From Eriocheir sinensis (Eukaryota; Arthropoda; Malacostraca; Decapoda; Varunidae), in assembly GCF_024679095.1 (NCBI RefSeq), contig NC_066520.1, forward strand, positions 12,378,209 to 12,442,208: a stretch of 64,000 bases of DNA, in the 5' to 3' direction. The notes beneath the pieces are model-generated. The model ran no database searches. It was not told the DNA's origin and saw only the letters and a list, made by a program, of their open reading frames with translations. A program made the translations under genes and the position numbers. The number at the start of each line of letters is the position of its first letter. Position 1 is the first letter of the stretch. This document shows positions 11,400-21,985 of this stretch, piece by piece.

Positions 11400-12120
11400 C
11401 GGTAATCAGCTGCTGTACAAGCCCACTGCAGTAAGCTTTAATGAATAAGCCTTCGCTCCGGGTTAGCCGTCGCAGTGAGCTTTGCACGATTAATCTTTGT
11501 CGCGGTGAATTGCAGAGACTAATTACCCGTCGCGGCGGCGCTGCTGCTAATTATCCATCACGCCGCGCCGCCGCCGCCCAGCAGCCCACCCCAGGGCGTG
11601 ACCCCCGACCCACGGCGCTCACGCCGCCTGGCACCCCGTCATGCCCCAGGCGGGTCACCTCAGGCTCAGTAGAAGTGGCCTCGGGTGTGCCGTGCCGCAC
11701 GTGTCCTCCTACCCCCGCCCTCGCCTTCCCCGTTCCGCCTCGCCACAACGGGCGGCACGAAAACTTACATGAAAGAAGAATTTTCCGGCGTGTTTACAAC
11801 AAACAAGACTGTCTGTACCCGCCCAACCCACCGCCCTCCAGCCCCTGCCGCCCCCGCCCCTGGGGTGCCGTGGCGGGTGACCGCCCCCCGGGCCAGGCCG
11901 CCCCGCCACGCAGCCACGCGACATGAATTACAACACTCATGGTTCAGTCTGAAACATTCCCACTTTGAAATAATTAACATTACTTTCGTCTTAATTAATT
12001 CAGTATGCAATCGCATCACTAGGGATTAATCTTCTCTTGCTATTCTGCCGCTGCTCAAACTAATCAGTTAAGATTAATCATCTGTATGATCAAAATACAA
12101 TGCCTGGACTCAGTATCGGT
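11400..12120. promoter_or_regulatory. candidate regulatory island, homeodomain-type sites around a GC-rich core
   Basis: The palindrome GATTAATC occurs at 11488, 12024 and 12072. TAATTA-type sites lie at about 11519, 11547, 11971 and 11991 (TTAATTAA). Between them, 11540-11930 is GC- and CpG-rich. The complexity contrasts with the surrounding microsatellites and resembles a conserved regulatory element. Conservation cannot be tested here. Confidence 0.4.
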
Positions 12121-12277
12121 TTGGTTTTAACTTCAACAACATTATTCTTTGTGTCCCTCGTGCACGCCTGGCGGTGGCGTGAGGGGGTGTTCGGCTGCGC
12201 GGCCTCCCGACAACCGGAAACTGACGGTGTGTGGGCTGGGCCGCTCCTCCGGCGGTGGTGGCGAGGCGCTGCTGGGG

Positions 12278-12466
<189 letters not shown>

Positions 12467-12589
12467 CGGTTTATTGCATGAAGTACCAGGCAGCCCTAGA
12501 GCTGAAAATATACATCAATGGAAGATGAAATGAAATGAATGAGACAAATGAACAAAGTAGTATGATTGAAAATAAAAAGGAAAAAAAAG

Positions 12590-12683
12590 AAATAATAATA
12601 GCAATAATCATAATAAAGATGATAATAATAATAATAATAATAATAATAGTAATCATAATCATAATAATATTCATAATAATATC

Positions 12684-12721
<38 letters not shown>

Positions 12722-12743
12722 TAATAATAACAACAACAACAAT

Positions 12744-12817
<74 letters not shown>

Positions 12818-12818
12818 G
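12590..12818. repeat. (AAT)n-(TG)n-(GA)n compound microsatellite
   Basis: Imperfect AAT/ATC at 12590-12745, TG at 12746-12796, GA at 12797-12818. Confidence 0.93.
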
Positions 12819-13078
12819 TACAGCATCAGCATTCCTTCAAGCTAACATCCCCCCTGAGAGCCCTCTCGTTCTATGCCTCCCTTCTTTTGCCGCTCCCCTA
12901 TGCTTCCCTCTTTTCCTTTCCTCCCACCCCTCCCTCCCTCTGCCCTTCACTTCCGTCTTTCCTTTCCGGCCTGCCCCCCCCCCCCCCCCCCCCCCCACGC
13001 CCACCCACCCATCTTAGTGGCGCAGAAGTGGCGACGAACCGACCGTATTCTCCATCAGTCGGTACGGAACGGGAATCG

Positions 13079-13081
<3 letters not shown>
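12819..13081. other. pyrimidine-rich segment with C23 run
   Basis: 23 consecutive C at 12974-12996, otherwise C/T-rich. No gene. Confidence 0.7.
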
Positions 13082-13119
<38 letters not shown>

Positions 13120-13480
13120 TGAAAGGTGGGAGAGGGAGAAAAGGGGCTGAGACGGAAGAGGAATGGGGGATGGAAGGGGAGGAGGAAGAGGAGCATGATT
13201 GAGAGGAAGAGGATAATGCACTTAAGGTCAAGAAATGGAGAAAGATAAAAGAAGGAAAAAGGGAAGGAGGAAGAAGAAAAAGGGAAGGAAGAAGATGAAG
13301 GAAGGGAAGGAAAAGTAAGCAATATTAAGGGAAGGAAGAAGTATGGGAATAGAGGTTAGGGAGAAGAGAGTGGAGGAAAGAAGAAGGAACATGAAGGAAG
13401 AGAAGGGGGAGGGAGGGAGGGAAGGAGGAGGAAGGGAAGAGAGGAAAGGAGGAGAGATGATGAGAGGTTGAAGAGATATT
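13082..13480. repeat. (GA)n and purine-rich tract
   Basis: GA at 13082-13117, then GGAAGA-rich DNA. Confidence 0.85.
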
Positions 13481-13516
13481 ATGCTTTCTCAGCTTTCTCT
13501 AGTATCCGGTTTTTAT

Positions 13517-13519
<3 letters not shown>

Positions 13520-13587
<68 letters not shown>
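13520..13587. repeat. (CT)34 microsatellite
   Basis: Perfect CT run at the point where strand composition switches from purine to pyrimidine. Confidence 0.97.
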
Positions 13588-13591
<4 letters not shown>

Positions 13592-13786
13592 GGAATACAT
13601 TAATCTTTTTTTCTGTCTCATTCACTCTTATTATCTCATTTATTTTGTTTTTTTGAGAGGAAATAACTAAGCTATCTCTTACTTCCTCCTCCTCCTCCTC
13701 CTCCTTCTTCCCCTCTTCCATCAACATTTATCTTCATTACAGCACCATCTACATTTCCTCCTTGTGCATCCCTCCCTTCTTCCCTC

Positions 13787-13826
<40 letters not shown>

Positions 13827-14378
13827 ATCTATCTCTCTCTATCTATCCTTCTATCTCTTTCCGTCTGTATCTTCAGTTTCAAGCCTTTCCCTTTCTCATC
13901 TATTCTCTTTCTTCCCTTTCTCTTTCCCTCTTTATTCCCAATTCGTCCCTGCCCCTCTTTATTCCTCTTTTCATCTTTTCCCCTGCCTGTTTACTCTTTC
14001 TCCCCTTTCTTTTCCTTTCTTCCCTTTCACTTCCCTCTCTTCCCCCCTTCTCTTTTCGTTTGGTTCTATTCATTCCCTTTCTCTTCTCATATCTTTCTAT
14101 CCATCTTCTTCCTCATGTCTTCCAGTTCTTTCCCTTTCCTTTCGTCTCACAAATTTTCTCTCCTTTTCCTTCTCTTTCTTTTACTTCTCACATAATTTCT
14201 CTCTTTTATTTCTCTCCTTCATTCATCGCTTTTCCCTCCTCTCCTCTAGTCTTTCTTTTTTACTTTTTTAATTCATTCATTTCTTTCCTTTCCTTATCTT
14301 CTCTTTTCCTTTAGGTTTCACATAATTTCATTTTTTTATCCTTTCCTTCCATTACATTCCTCCCCTTTCGTCTTACAT
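13588..14378. repeat. pyrimidine-rich tract, (CTC)n and (CT)n
   Basis: CTC at 13683-13703 and CT at 13790-13821, then TTTCCTTTC-rich DNA. No coding signal. Confidence 0.8.
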
Positions 14379-14482
14379 GTTTTCTTTCCTTCATTCTTTC
14401 CTTTCTTGTTTTCTTTCTTTCATTCTTTCCTTTCTTGTTTTCTTTCTTTCATTCTTTCCTTTCTTGTTTTCTTTCTTTCATT
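14379..14482. repeat. 29-bp tandem repeat, about 3.5 copies
   Basis: Nearly identical units containing TTCATTCTTTCCTTTCTTGT recur every 29 bp. Confidence 0.9.
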
Positions 14483-14769
14483 TCCTCTCCCCCCCCTTCT
14501 TTTCTCCTTTTTTTATCGTTCCATTCCACCATCACAAGCCCTCTCAGTTTCCACGTGTGTCTCAACAATACCACTGATTGTTGCCGAAATTCCTAAGGGA
14601 GGGGAGGGAGTACGAGGGGAGAAAGAAGGGGGAAAGGGGGAGAATAGGGTCATGGATTTGTTAATGTATGTTCCTACCCTGCCAAGTGTTTGCGTATTTG
14701 TGTGTGTGTTTGTGTGTTTCCATCTCTATCTGAGCTTATATACTTACCTGTGTGTTTTGCCTACAGGTG

Positions 14770-15135
14770 ATATGAGGTGAGGTTAGGTTAGGTAGGTTAG
14801 GTTAGGTTAGGTGAGGTTAGGTTAGGTTAGGTTAGGTTAATAAACGGGGATTTGGTTTGGTTTGGTTAGGTTAGGTTAGGTGTGTTTTGCCTACAGGTGA
14901 TGTGAGGTGAGGTGAGATAACGTTAGGTTAGGTTAGGTTAGTAAAGATGGATTTTGTTTTGGTTGGCTAGGTTAGGTTAGGATGGATTAGGTTAGTAAAA
15001 GGGGATTTTGTTTCGTTTAGTTAGGTTACGTTAGGTTGGGTTAGAGTTAAGTCATGTCAGGTAAGGTAAGGTGAGGTTAGGTTAGTGAAAGGGGGTTTCG
15101 TTTGGTTACGTTAGGTTAGGGTAGGTTCCGCTAGG
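14770..15135 (+). repeat. degenerate TTAGG (GGTTA) array with repeated non-telomeric blocks
   Basis: Runs of GGTTA/TTAGG, the arthropod telomere pentamer, alternate with copies of a block containing GGGGATTTGGTTTG or GGATTTTGTTTTGG-like sequence (near 14845, 14946, 15000, 15088). TGTTTTGCCTACAGGTGAT occurs at about 14754 and 14884. This is an interstitial array, not a clean telomere. A short related run lies at 15211-15240. Confidence 0.9.
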
Positions 15136-15289
15136 TGTGTCTGCCTCTTCCAATAGTCTATGTGTGTTTACTATCTACACGTCACCTAACCTATGTATAT
15201 CTCATCTACATGTGAGGTTAAGTTAGGTTAAGTTCCGCCAGGTGTAAATTCATATATTCTTAATTCTTGTGTCTGCATCTTCTTCATCT

Positions 15290-15322
15290 CGACTTACCTG
15301 TTTATCTTTCTTGCAGGTGAGT
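15290..15322 (+). other. candidate recursive splice site RS-1
   Basis: A pyrimidine run ending TCTTTCTTGCAG at 15316 is fused directly to GTGAGT at 15317-15322, so a 3' and a 5' splice site abut. A second GTGAGT at 15370 would also make 15317-15369 a 53-bp exon. Functional status unknown. Confidence 0.4.
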
Positions 15323-15369
15323 CCCGTGTTCGTATACCTGTCTCCGTGGCGACCAGTAATACAGGGCAA

Positions 15370-15612
15370 GTGAGTGGGAGGAGGAGGAGGAGAAGGAGAG
15401 GAGGATCAGGTAAAATTAGAAGAGGCGATGTGATGAAGTAAAAGGAAAGGATATTTTGTTGATCAAGAGCAAGAATAGAATGACAAGACGAGGAGGAGGA
15501 GGAGGAGAGGAGGAGGAGGAGGAAAAGAAGCTAAAGAGGAAAGACAAGCAAGTGTGGACACGTTCAGGAATGGAGTTAATATTATGAGAAAAAAAACTAG
15601 GAGGAAGAAAAA

Positions 15613-15653
<41 letters not shown>

Positions 15654-15820
15654 GGGGAAGGAGGAGGAGGAGGAGGAGAGAGACGTTGGAAAGAGAGAAA
15701 GAAAAAGAAGGTAGGATGTTAAGTAGGGAAGGAGAAGGTGGGAAGAGGAGGAGGAACGAACGTAAGTTGAGGAAGAGAGAAGTGGAAGAAAAATATAAAG
15801 TGAAAAAGGGAGGATAAAGT
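15370..15820. repeat. purine-rich, (GGA)n and (ATG)n
   Basis: GGA runs near 15380, 15490-15530 and 15660-15680. ATG/GAT repeat at 15614-15652. Confidence 0.85.
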
Positions 15821-15894
15821 TATAAAGATGAAAGTGGACAAAGAAGAAAAAAAAGGAAGAAAGGATTAGGAGGAAAGGAAGAAAACAAAAGATA

Positions 15895-16083
15895 GAAAGA
15901 AAGAATAAAAGAAGGAAATGAAAGAGATAATGAGAACAACACATAAGAAACAAAGGAATAACACAGACACGGCGATACGGAGGGAAGGAAGAAGAGAGAT
16001 AAAGGAGGAAGAGGGAGGGAAGGAAGAGGAAGGGAGGAAGGGGAGGGAAAATGAGGAAGAAAACACCTTATTTTGTCACCCTG
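15895..16083. repeat. left arm of long inverted repeat LIR-2
   Basis: Purine-rich arm whose reverse complement lies at 16988-17172. A 20-bp block (16050-16069) is exactly complementary to 17002-17021, and similarity continues over about 180 bp with scattered differences. Confidence 0.8.
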
Positions 16084-16860
16084 AGTAAGAATAAAAGAAG
16101 ACAAGATAGAGGCGATAAATATTAGGAAAAGAAATAAGGAGTAACATAAGAAGGAAGGATACGAACATACACAAGAAAGAAGCCATGAATAGGTATAAAA
16201 AAAAGAAAAAAAAGGAAGGAAATGAAGGGGAAAGAATTAGACATGAGAGAATGGGAAAGGGAAAATAAGAGTGAGTTAAGGTAGAGGAAAGGAAAAGAGG
16301 AAAAAGGGAGTGTGAGGGAGAAGACAAGAGGAAGAGTTCAAGGAAAAGAAGGAAAGCTGAGAGAAAAAGAGAAGGAAGGAAGAAAAAATGAGTGTGAGAG
16401 AAAAGAATGAGTTAAAAGAAAAGAAGAAAAGCGGTGCGAAAAGAAAGGTAGGAAAAGGGGAAAAGAGGAAGAGTTCAAGGAAAAAAAGGAAAACTGAGAG
16501 AAAAGGAGAAGCAAGGAAGCAAAAAATAGAAAAAAGAATAAGTTAAAAGAAAAGAAAAAAAGCTGTGTGCAAGGAAAGGTAGGAAAAGAGGAAGGAGGAA
16601 GAGGAAGCGGATGTAAGAGAGTAGAAGAGGAATAAAAAGAAATAGAGGAACTGGAGGAGGAAAAAAAAGGAAAAGAAACAGAATAGAAAAAAAACAAGTG
16701 CACGTGAAAGTAGAAAAGGAAAAAAAAAGATAGTTGAGAGAAAAAGGAAAATGGCGTGTGAGTGGGTGGTGGAAGAGAGAGGAGGAGGAGGAGGAAAGAG
16801 GCGATAATTGGCGAAGGAGAACAAGGGAGAGGAGGAGACCCACTAAGTTTATTATTGAAT
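16084..16860. repeat. purine-rich spacer of LIR-2 with internal tandem duplications
   Basis: AAAGGAAAACTGAGAGAAAAG-type blocks recur near 16345 and 16480, followed by matching AAAGAAAAGAAG(A)AAAGC blocks. Homopurine and low complexity. Confidence 0.7.
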
Positions 16861-16987
16861 TTTATGGGCGTTTTTTCTTCTTCATCAGCATATTTCCTCT
16901 TCCTTTTTATTCTACTTTCTACTTCCCTTCCTCCTCCTCCTCCTCCTGATATATGTTGCCACTATTAGTTTGGCAATATCGGGTTAT

Positions 16988-17172
16988 AAGGGTGACCAAA
17001 TAAGGTGTTTTCTTCCTCATTTTCCCTCCCCTCTCTTCCCCCCTCCTTCCCTCCCTCTTCCTCCTTTATCTCCCTCTTCCTTCCCTCCGTATCGCCGTGT
17101 CCCTGTTATTCCTTTGTTTCATATTTGTTCTTATTATCTCTTTCATTTCCTTCCTTTATTTGCTTCTGTTCT
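16988..17172. repeat. right arm of LIR-2
   Basis: Pyrimidine-rich complement of 15895-16083. Starts AGGGTGACCAAATAAGGTG, matching the complement of the left arm's CACCTTATTTTGTCACCCT. Confidence 0.8.
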
Positions 17173-17247
17173 CATTTTTGTTTGTTTGTTTGTTTCTCCC
17201 GTCTTTCAATCTTTCGTCCTTCATTCTGTTGTGTTTCCCCTCCTCCC

Positions 17248-17249
<2 letters not shown>

Positions 17250-17301
<52 letters not shown>

Positions 17302-17333
17302 GTGAGTCAATTATGAATGTGGGTTATCGCATT

Positions 17334-17378
<45 letters not shown>

Positions 17379-17725
17379 AGAAGGGAGAGGGAGAGGAAGA
17401 TGCGCTTTCACCTACGTAATGATGTAGTTTTAGATTGTTAGTGGAGAGGAGGAGGAGGGAGAAATAGGAGAAGAGTGGAACAAGGAATTGGAAGAAGAAT
17501 TAGGGTGAAAATGGAGGAAAGGTAAAAAAAAATAAAGAGGGAGGGGAGAAAAGGTCTGTGTGGGATGGGGGGCAATGGGAGAGGGGGGAGAGGAGAGGGA
17601 AAAAAGAAAAGAAAAGGGAGAGAGAGAAAGGGAAGAGAGAGAGAATAGGAAAGATTAATACAAGACAGAGAAAGAAAAAGAGAGGATGGGAAATGGAAAG
17701 GTGTGAGGGAATGTGTGTGATTATT
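17250..17725. repeat. (CT)n, (GA)n and purine-rich tract
   Basis: CT at 17250-17296, GA at 17334-17372, then G/A-rich DNA. Confidence 0.9.
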
Positions 17726-17727
17726 AG

Positions 17728-17765
17728 TGTAGTTAGTAGTAGTAGTAGCAGTAGTAGTAGCAGTG

Positions 17766-17807
<42 letters not shown>

Positions 17808-17808
17808 A
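17728..17808. repeat. (TAG)n trinucleotide repeat
   Basis: About 27 AGT/TAG units with a few CAG substitutions. Confidence 0.92.
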
Positions 17809-18041
17809 TAGTTGGAGGAGGAGGAGGAGGTGGGGAAGCTTAGTAAGTGAGAGAGAGAGAGAGATTAACAGGGGGGGAGGTGGTGTAAGCGTCGATTCCA
17901 GTCTCCTCCCCTTCATGTAACTCTGCTCCCTCTCATTCCTCCCCTCCCCTCCCTTCCCTTCCTCTCCCCTCCCCTTCCCCCCCTCAATTTCCCCCTCATA
18001 TGACACTTGACACACTCCCATAGAACTCCCAGTGGCCCTGT

Positions 18042-18042
<1 letters not shown>

Positions 18043-18107
<65 letters not shown>
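18043..18107. repeat. (TG)n microsatellite
   Basis: About 32 TG units. Upstream 17930-18000 is a C/T tract. Confidence 0.97.
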
Positions 18108-18111
<4 letters not shown>

Positions 18112-18119
18112 GATCGTAG

Positions 18120-18420
18120 GGATGGATGGAGGAATGGAGGGTACAGGGTAGAGGAGGAAGAGGAAGAGGAAGAGGAGGCATAGATGAGGAATGGAAGAGA
18201 CATGCTGGAAGAGAAGGAGGAAGAGGAAGAGGAAGAAGAGGGTGACATGATGAATGGAGGGGACATGCCGGAAGAGGAAGAGGAAGAGAAGGGACTGAAA
18301 TGAGGAACGGATGGAACATGCAAGAAGAAGTGGAAGAGGGAGAGGTGGAGGACTGAGATGAATAGTGGAGAAGGTGGAGAGAATAAAGTGATGGATGGAC
18401 ATAAACTAGAACAGAAGTAG
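18120..18420. repeat. purine tandem repeat, unit about 60 bp, four copies
   Basis: Units contain GAATGGA..GGACATGC(C/T)GGAAGAGGAAGAGG at about 18128, 18190, 18252 and 18305. The GACATGCYGGAA core also resembles ACATGCCGGAA at 7569 and 7679. Confidence 0.8.
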
Positions 18421-18574
18421 GTGGAGTTGTGGAAGTAGTGGAAGGCCTTAAGGTCGAGAGAAGGAGTATGAGGAGGAGGAAGTGGAGGAGGAGGAGGAGG
18501 AGGAGGAGGAGGTATCATGAAGACGTTAATGCTCTGATCATCATCAAACTTCTTAGTCTGTTGAAGGCGACCCC

Positions 18575-18790
18575 AAGAAGATTAGGAGGAGGAGGAGGAG
18601 GAGGAGGAGGAGGAGGAGGAGGAGCTACGTTGCGAGGAGGGTAAAAATGAGTGAGGAAGCATTGACGTGTGGAATGAAGAGGAGGAGGAGGAGGAGGAGG
18701 AGGAGGAGGAGGAGGAGCTAAGATGCGAGGAGGGTAAAAATGAGTGAGGAAGCATTGACGTGTGGAATGAAGAGGAGGAGGAGGAGGAGG
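18575..18790. repeat. tandem duplication, about 95 bp, with (GGA)n
   Basis: TGCGAGGAGGGTAAAAATGA followed by GTGAGGAAGCATTGACGTGT occurs at about 18631 and 18725, nearly identical, separated by GGA arrays. A recent duplication. Confidence 0.95.
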
Positions 18791-18837
18791 ACATACTGCT
18801 ATAATAAGCGTGGGAGGAAGATAAAAACAGCAAGAAG

Positions 18838-18919
18838 AAGAAGAAGAAGAAGAAGAAGAAGAAGAAGATAGGGAGGAAAAGGAAGAACATGAAGAGGGGG
18901 GAAAATGACAAGCTCATGA

Positions 18920-19012
<93 letters not shown>
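18838..19012. repeat. (AGA)n and (TG)n
   Basis: AGA at 18833-18870, TG at 18920-19010. Confidence 0.95.
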
Positions 19013-19014
<2 letters not shown>

Positions 19015-19558
19015 ACTTTACCTTCCTGGTCGTTTTCTTTTATTAATTCATTTTTAATTTATTTTGATCAACTTTTTCCTGGTTTTCATTCACTTTCTCA
19101 CACATTATTTTCCCTCTCTTTGTTCTCTTCTTCCTTTCTCTTCTCGTTTATTTGTATTTTTCCTTCGTTTATTTTTCCTTTTATTTCCTCTTATTTTCTG
19201 CACCTCATTCAATCTGTATTTATTAACTTATTTTCGTTCCACACACACACACTCTCTCTCTCTTTTCATTCTTTCCATCTTTTCTTCTTTTCTTCCTTCC
19301 TCTCATCCTATTATTTCTCCTTCCTACTTTCTTTCGTTATTATATTCCTTTGTCTTGATGTCTCCTCCTCCCCCTCCTCTTCCTCCTCCTCGCCAACCTT
19401 ACCACCGCCCACACGTACACATTCTTCTCACCCGACACACCCTTAGGGAGAGGAGGAGGGAGAGGAGGAGGAGGAGGAGGGAAATGCCTGTGAAGCAAGG
19501 GGCCTGTCGTTTTTACTGTGCAATGTTATTTTTTCTTCCTCCTCCTCCTCCTCAGTCA
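19013..19558. repeat. pyrimidine-rich tract
   Basis: T/C-rich DNA, then CTC at 19365-19395, GGA at 19447-19480 and CTC at 19535-19552. No gene recognised. Confidence 0.7.
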
Positions 19559-19559
19559 A

Positions 19560-19880
19560 CGACTAACTACGGAAATAATTCTACCTCAGTTAAGGGCTCA
19601 GCCGTAAGAGGAACAACTCAAGCGACTCATCTTCTTTACGCTGAAAAAGAGGCGCTGACGAAGAGACTTTATTCAGGTCTTCAAGTATCTGAAGAAATAG
19701 AAATATCGGTCTTCCTATTCAAACGAGGCTTATTACAGACATTGACTGGAGTTTCTTCTTAAACCAAGTCATCCGCCAGTGGAACAACCTTCCGGCAGGA
19801 GTAGTATAAGTGCTGAAACTATCAACTTTAAAAATCGCATCGACCGTTACCTCGTTGCGTTAGAAATAAACTGAACGTAC
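19560..19880 (+). pseudogene. non-LTR retrotransposon reverse transcriptase, 3' relic
   Basis: In one frame 19738-19806 reads FFLNQVIRQWNNLPAGVV then stop (807-809). After a frame change, 19809-19874 reads SAETINFKNRIDRYLVAL and soon stops. The V-I-x-x-W-N-x-L-P...V-V-S-A...F-K-N-R-x-D-x-Y series is typical of the C-terminal end of jockey/CR1-type ORF2 proteins in arthropods. The frameshift, stop and lack of upstream catalytic RT motifs show a 5'-truncated dead copy. Confidence 0.7.
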
Positions 19881-20004
19881 ATACCGACGTGCTGTGATCT
19901 GTTTTGCTGGCATGAAGTGTGTGTCGAGTAGACTTAATTAATACTAGGGCCGGCAACCTTGTAATGAGCTAGTAGTCTTTCTGTTGTCTTCCTTTCCATG
20001 TTTC

Positions 20005-20034
<30 letters not shown>
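20005..20034. repeat. (CT)15 microsatellite
   Basis: Perfect short CT run. Confidence 0.95.
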
Positions 20035-20038
<4 letters not shown>

Positions 20039-20049
20039 CTTTCCCTTCT

Positions 20050-20460
20050 GTGCGTATGTGTCTGAGTTATTTTATTTATTTATTTCCCTACCCTCATCTC
20101 CACTTTTATTTTTGTTCCACCTCTATATCCTTCTCCTTCTCCTCCTCCTCCCTTCTTCACTTCTACTTGTGTGTGTGTGTGTGTGAGAGGTCGGAGCTTG
20201 GTGTTTTATTTCGTTATCTTCATCTCCACTTTTATTCTCCTTGTTCCATCTATTCTCTCTTGGTATTCTCTCTCCTACTCCTCCTTCTCCTTTCTCTCTC
20301 TCCATTTTTCCCCCTGTGTGTGAGAGAAGGTGTAAGTCGAGGTTTTATTTCATTATCTTCATCTCCATTTTTAGTCTCCATGTTCCACCTATTCCCCGTT
20401 GGTACTTCTCTGCTCCTCCTCCTCCTCCTCCTCCTCCTCCTCCTGCTCCTCCTCCTCCTC
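20050..20460. repeat. tandem repeat, three units of about 130 bp
   Basis: CATCTCCA(C/T)TTTTA occurs at 20094, 20221 and 20360 (127 and 139 bp apart). Units 2 and 3 are each preceded by TGTGTG/GAGAG and TTTTATTTCRTTATCTT. Ends in (CTC)n at 20410-20460. Confidence 0.85.
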
Positions 20461-21180
20461 CCAGTGAAGGATTGCCAGTTCAGGAAGATTAGCTGGTCCG
20501 CCTGGATGCAGGGAAGGAGGGGAACAAGATTAGCTACTCTTCGTGCGTACTCCTACATGTCTTCCTTCTCTTCCTTTTCCTCCTCCTCTTCCTCTTCCTT
20601 ATTCCCTTACATGAGCTTCGTCGTCATTTGGTCTTCTTCCTTTATATTTTCCTCTTTGATTTTCTTGCTGTTCTATTTCATCACCCTGTTCTTTTCTTCC
20701 TCCTCCTCCTCCTCCTCCTCCACCATCTCCTCCTCCTCCTCCTCTTTCATCCTCTCCTTCATTCTCACTGCAATCTCCTTTTCCAACACGCCCTCACATC
20801 TCACACTTCTCTTGTATTTCTCATTCATTCCCTCCCTCCTCCGCTTCCCTTTTCCCCTCTCCCCTCCTCTCCTCTCCTCCTCACCCTCTATTCTCCTTTC
20901 TCTTTACGCTTTTCCTCTCCTCTTTCTCAGTGGCTACCTCCATTTCAGTATTCTAACCTCCCCCCCTCTATCCCCTACCCCCCTCCTCCTTCCCTTCCCC
21001 CACCTCCTCCTCTCCTCCCTTTCCTCAGCACTCCTCCACTCATCCACTGGTAACTTGAACCTGTTTTGAGAGTTTCCCCATCCAGCTCCTTCTTCTCCTC
21101 CTCCTTCTTCTTCTCCTCTTCCTCTCCTTCTCCTCCTCTTCCTCTCCTTCTCCTCCTCTTTTTTCTCTGTGTTATTTAGA
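20461..21180. repeat. pyrimidine-rich tract, (CTC)n and a 24-bp unit
   Basis: About 90 bp of complex sequence (20461-20555), then C/T-rich DNA. A unit close to CTTCTCCTCCTCTTCCTCTC repeats at 21105-21160. Confidence 0.75.
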
Positions 21181-21243
21181 GACTATTGAGAGTGTACCAA
21201 AAATAAGAGAGACGAAGGAGAAGAAATAGAGAAGAAAATAAGG

Positions 21244-21249
<6 letters not shown>

Positions 21250-21293
<44 letters not shown>
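21250..21293. repeat. (GA)22 microsatellite
   Basis: Perfect GA run. Nothing recognised at 21294-21590 beyond short G-rich and C-rich motifs. Confidence 0.95.
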
Positions 21294-21294
<1 letters not shown>

Positions 21295-21599
21295 GGAGGG
21301 GTCAAGAAAAATTGGGGATACCTTTGTTGTGAGTGGGAAGGTAGGGGGGGGTGGGGGTAGGTGGCTCGATGCATCATTTAAGGGGACCTGTCAGAAATGG
21401 TTGCGGTGGGGAGTATACTACTACGCCCCTCCCCTTACCCCTGTCAATACTCCCCTTAACTTAATCTCCCCCATTACCTACATATCCCTGACCGATCCAT
21501 AAGCAAGCCACCCATCCCCCCCACTCCCCTATCTCCCTCTCTCCCCATTCTCAGATTTTGATGGTTGCATGTGATCACTGGATGCTGGGGAGAGGGAAG

Positions 21600-21985
21600 G
21601 ATAAGGGGAGAAGAAATAAGGGGGAGAAGGGGTGGATTAGGATGAGGAATATGGGTTTGTGGAGGATGGGGAGAGGGTTGAAGGGAAGTTGAAAGGAGGG
21701 GAGTGAGGAAGAAGGGTGGAAAAAGGGTTGATATTATGTGAAAGGCAGATAAAGAAGGACGATAAAGAAGGGAGAGTGGAGGTAGGAGAATGGAGAAGAG
21801 ATTGAGAGGAGTAGGGAAGAGGGTAGAAGCGAAGTTGAAAGGAGGAGAGGGAGGAAGAAGGGTGGAAAAAGGGTTGGTATAAGATGATAGGCAGATAAAG
21901 AAGGACGGTAAAAAAGGGAGAGTGGAGATAGGAGGATTGAGAAGAGAGGGAGAAGGAGTAGGGAAGAGGATGGGAAGGAAGTGAG
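21600..21985. repeat. purine tandem repeat, unit 146 bp
   Basis: GTTGAAAGGAGG..GAGGAAGAAGGGTGG begins near 21688 and 21834. Both copies continue through GGCAGATAAAGAAGGACG and a GGAGAGTGGAG block. Confidence 0.9.
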
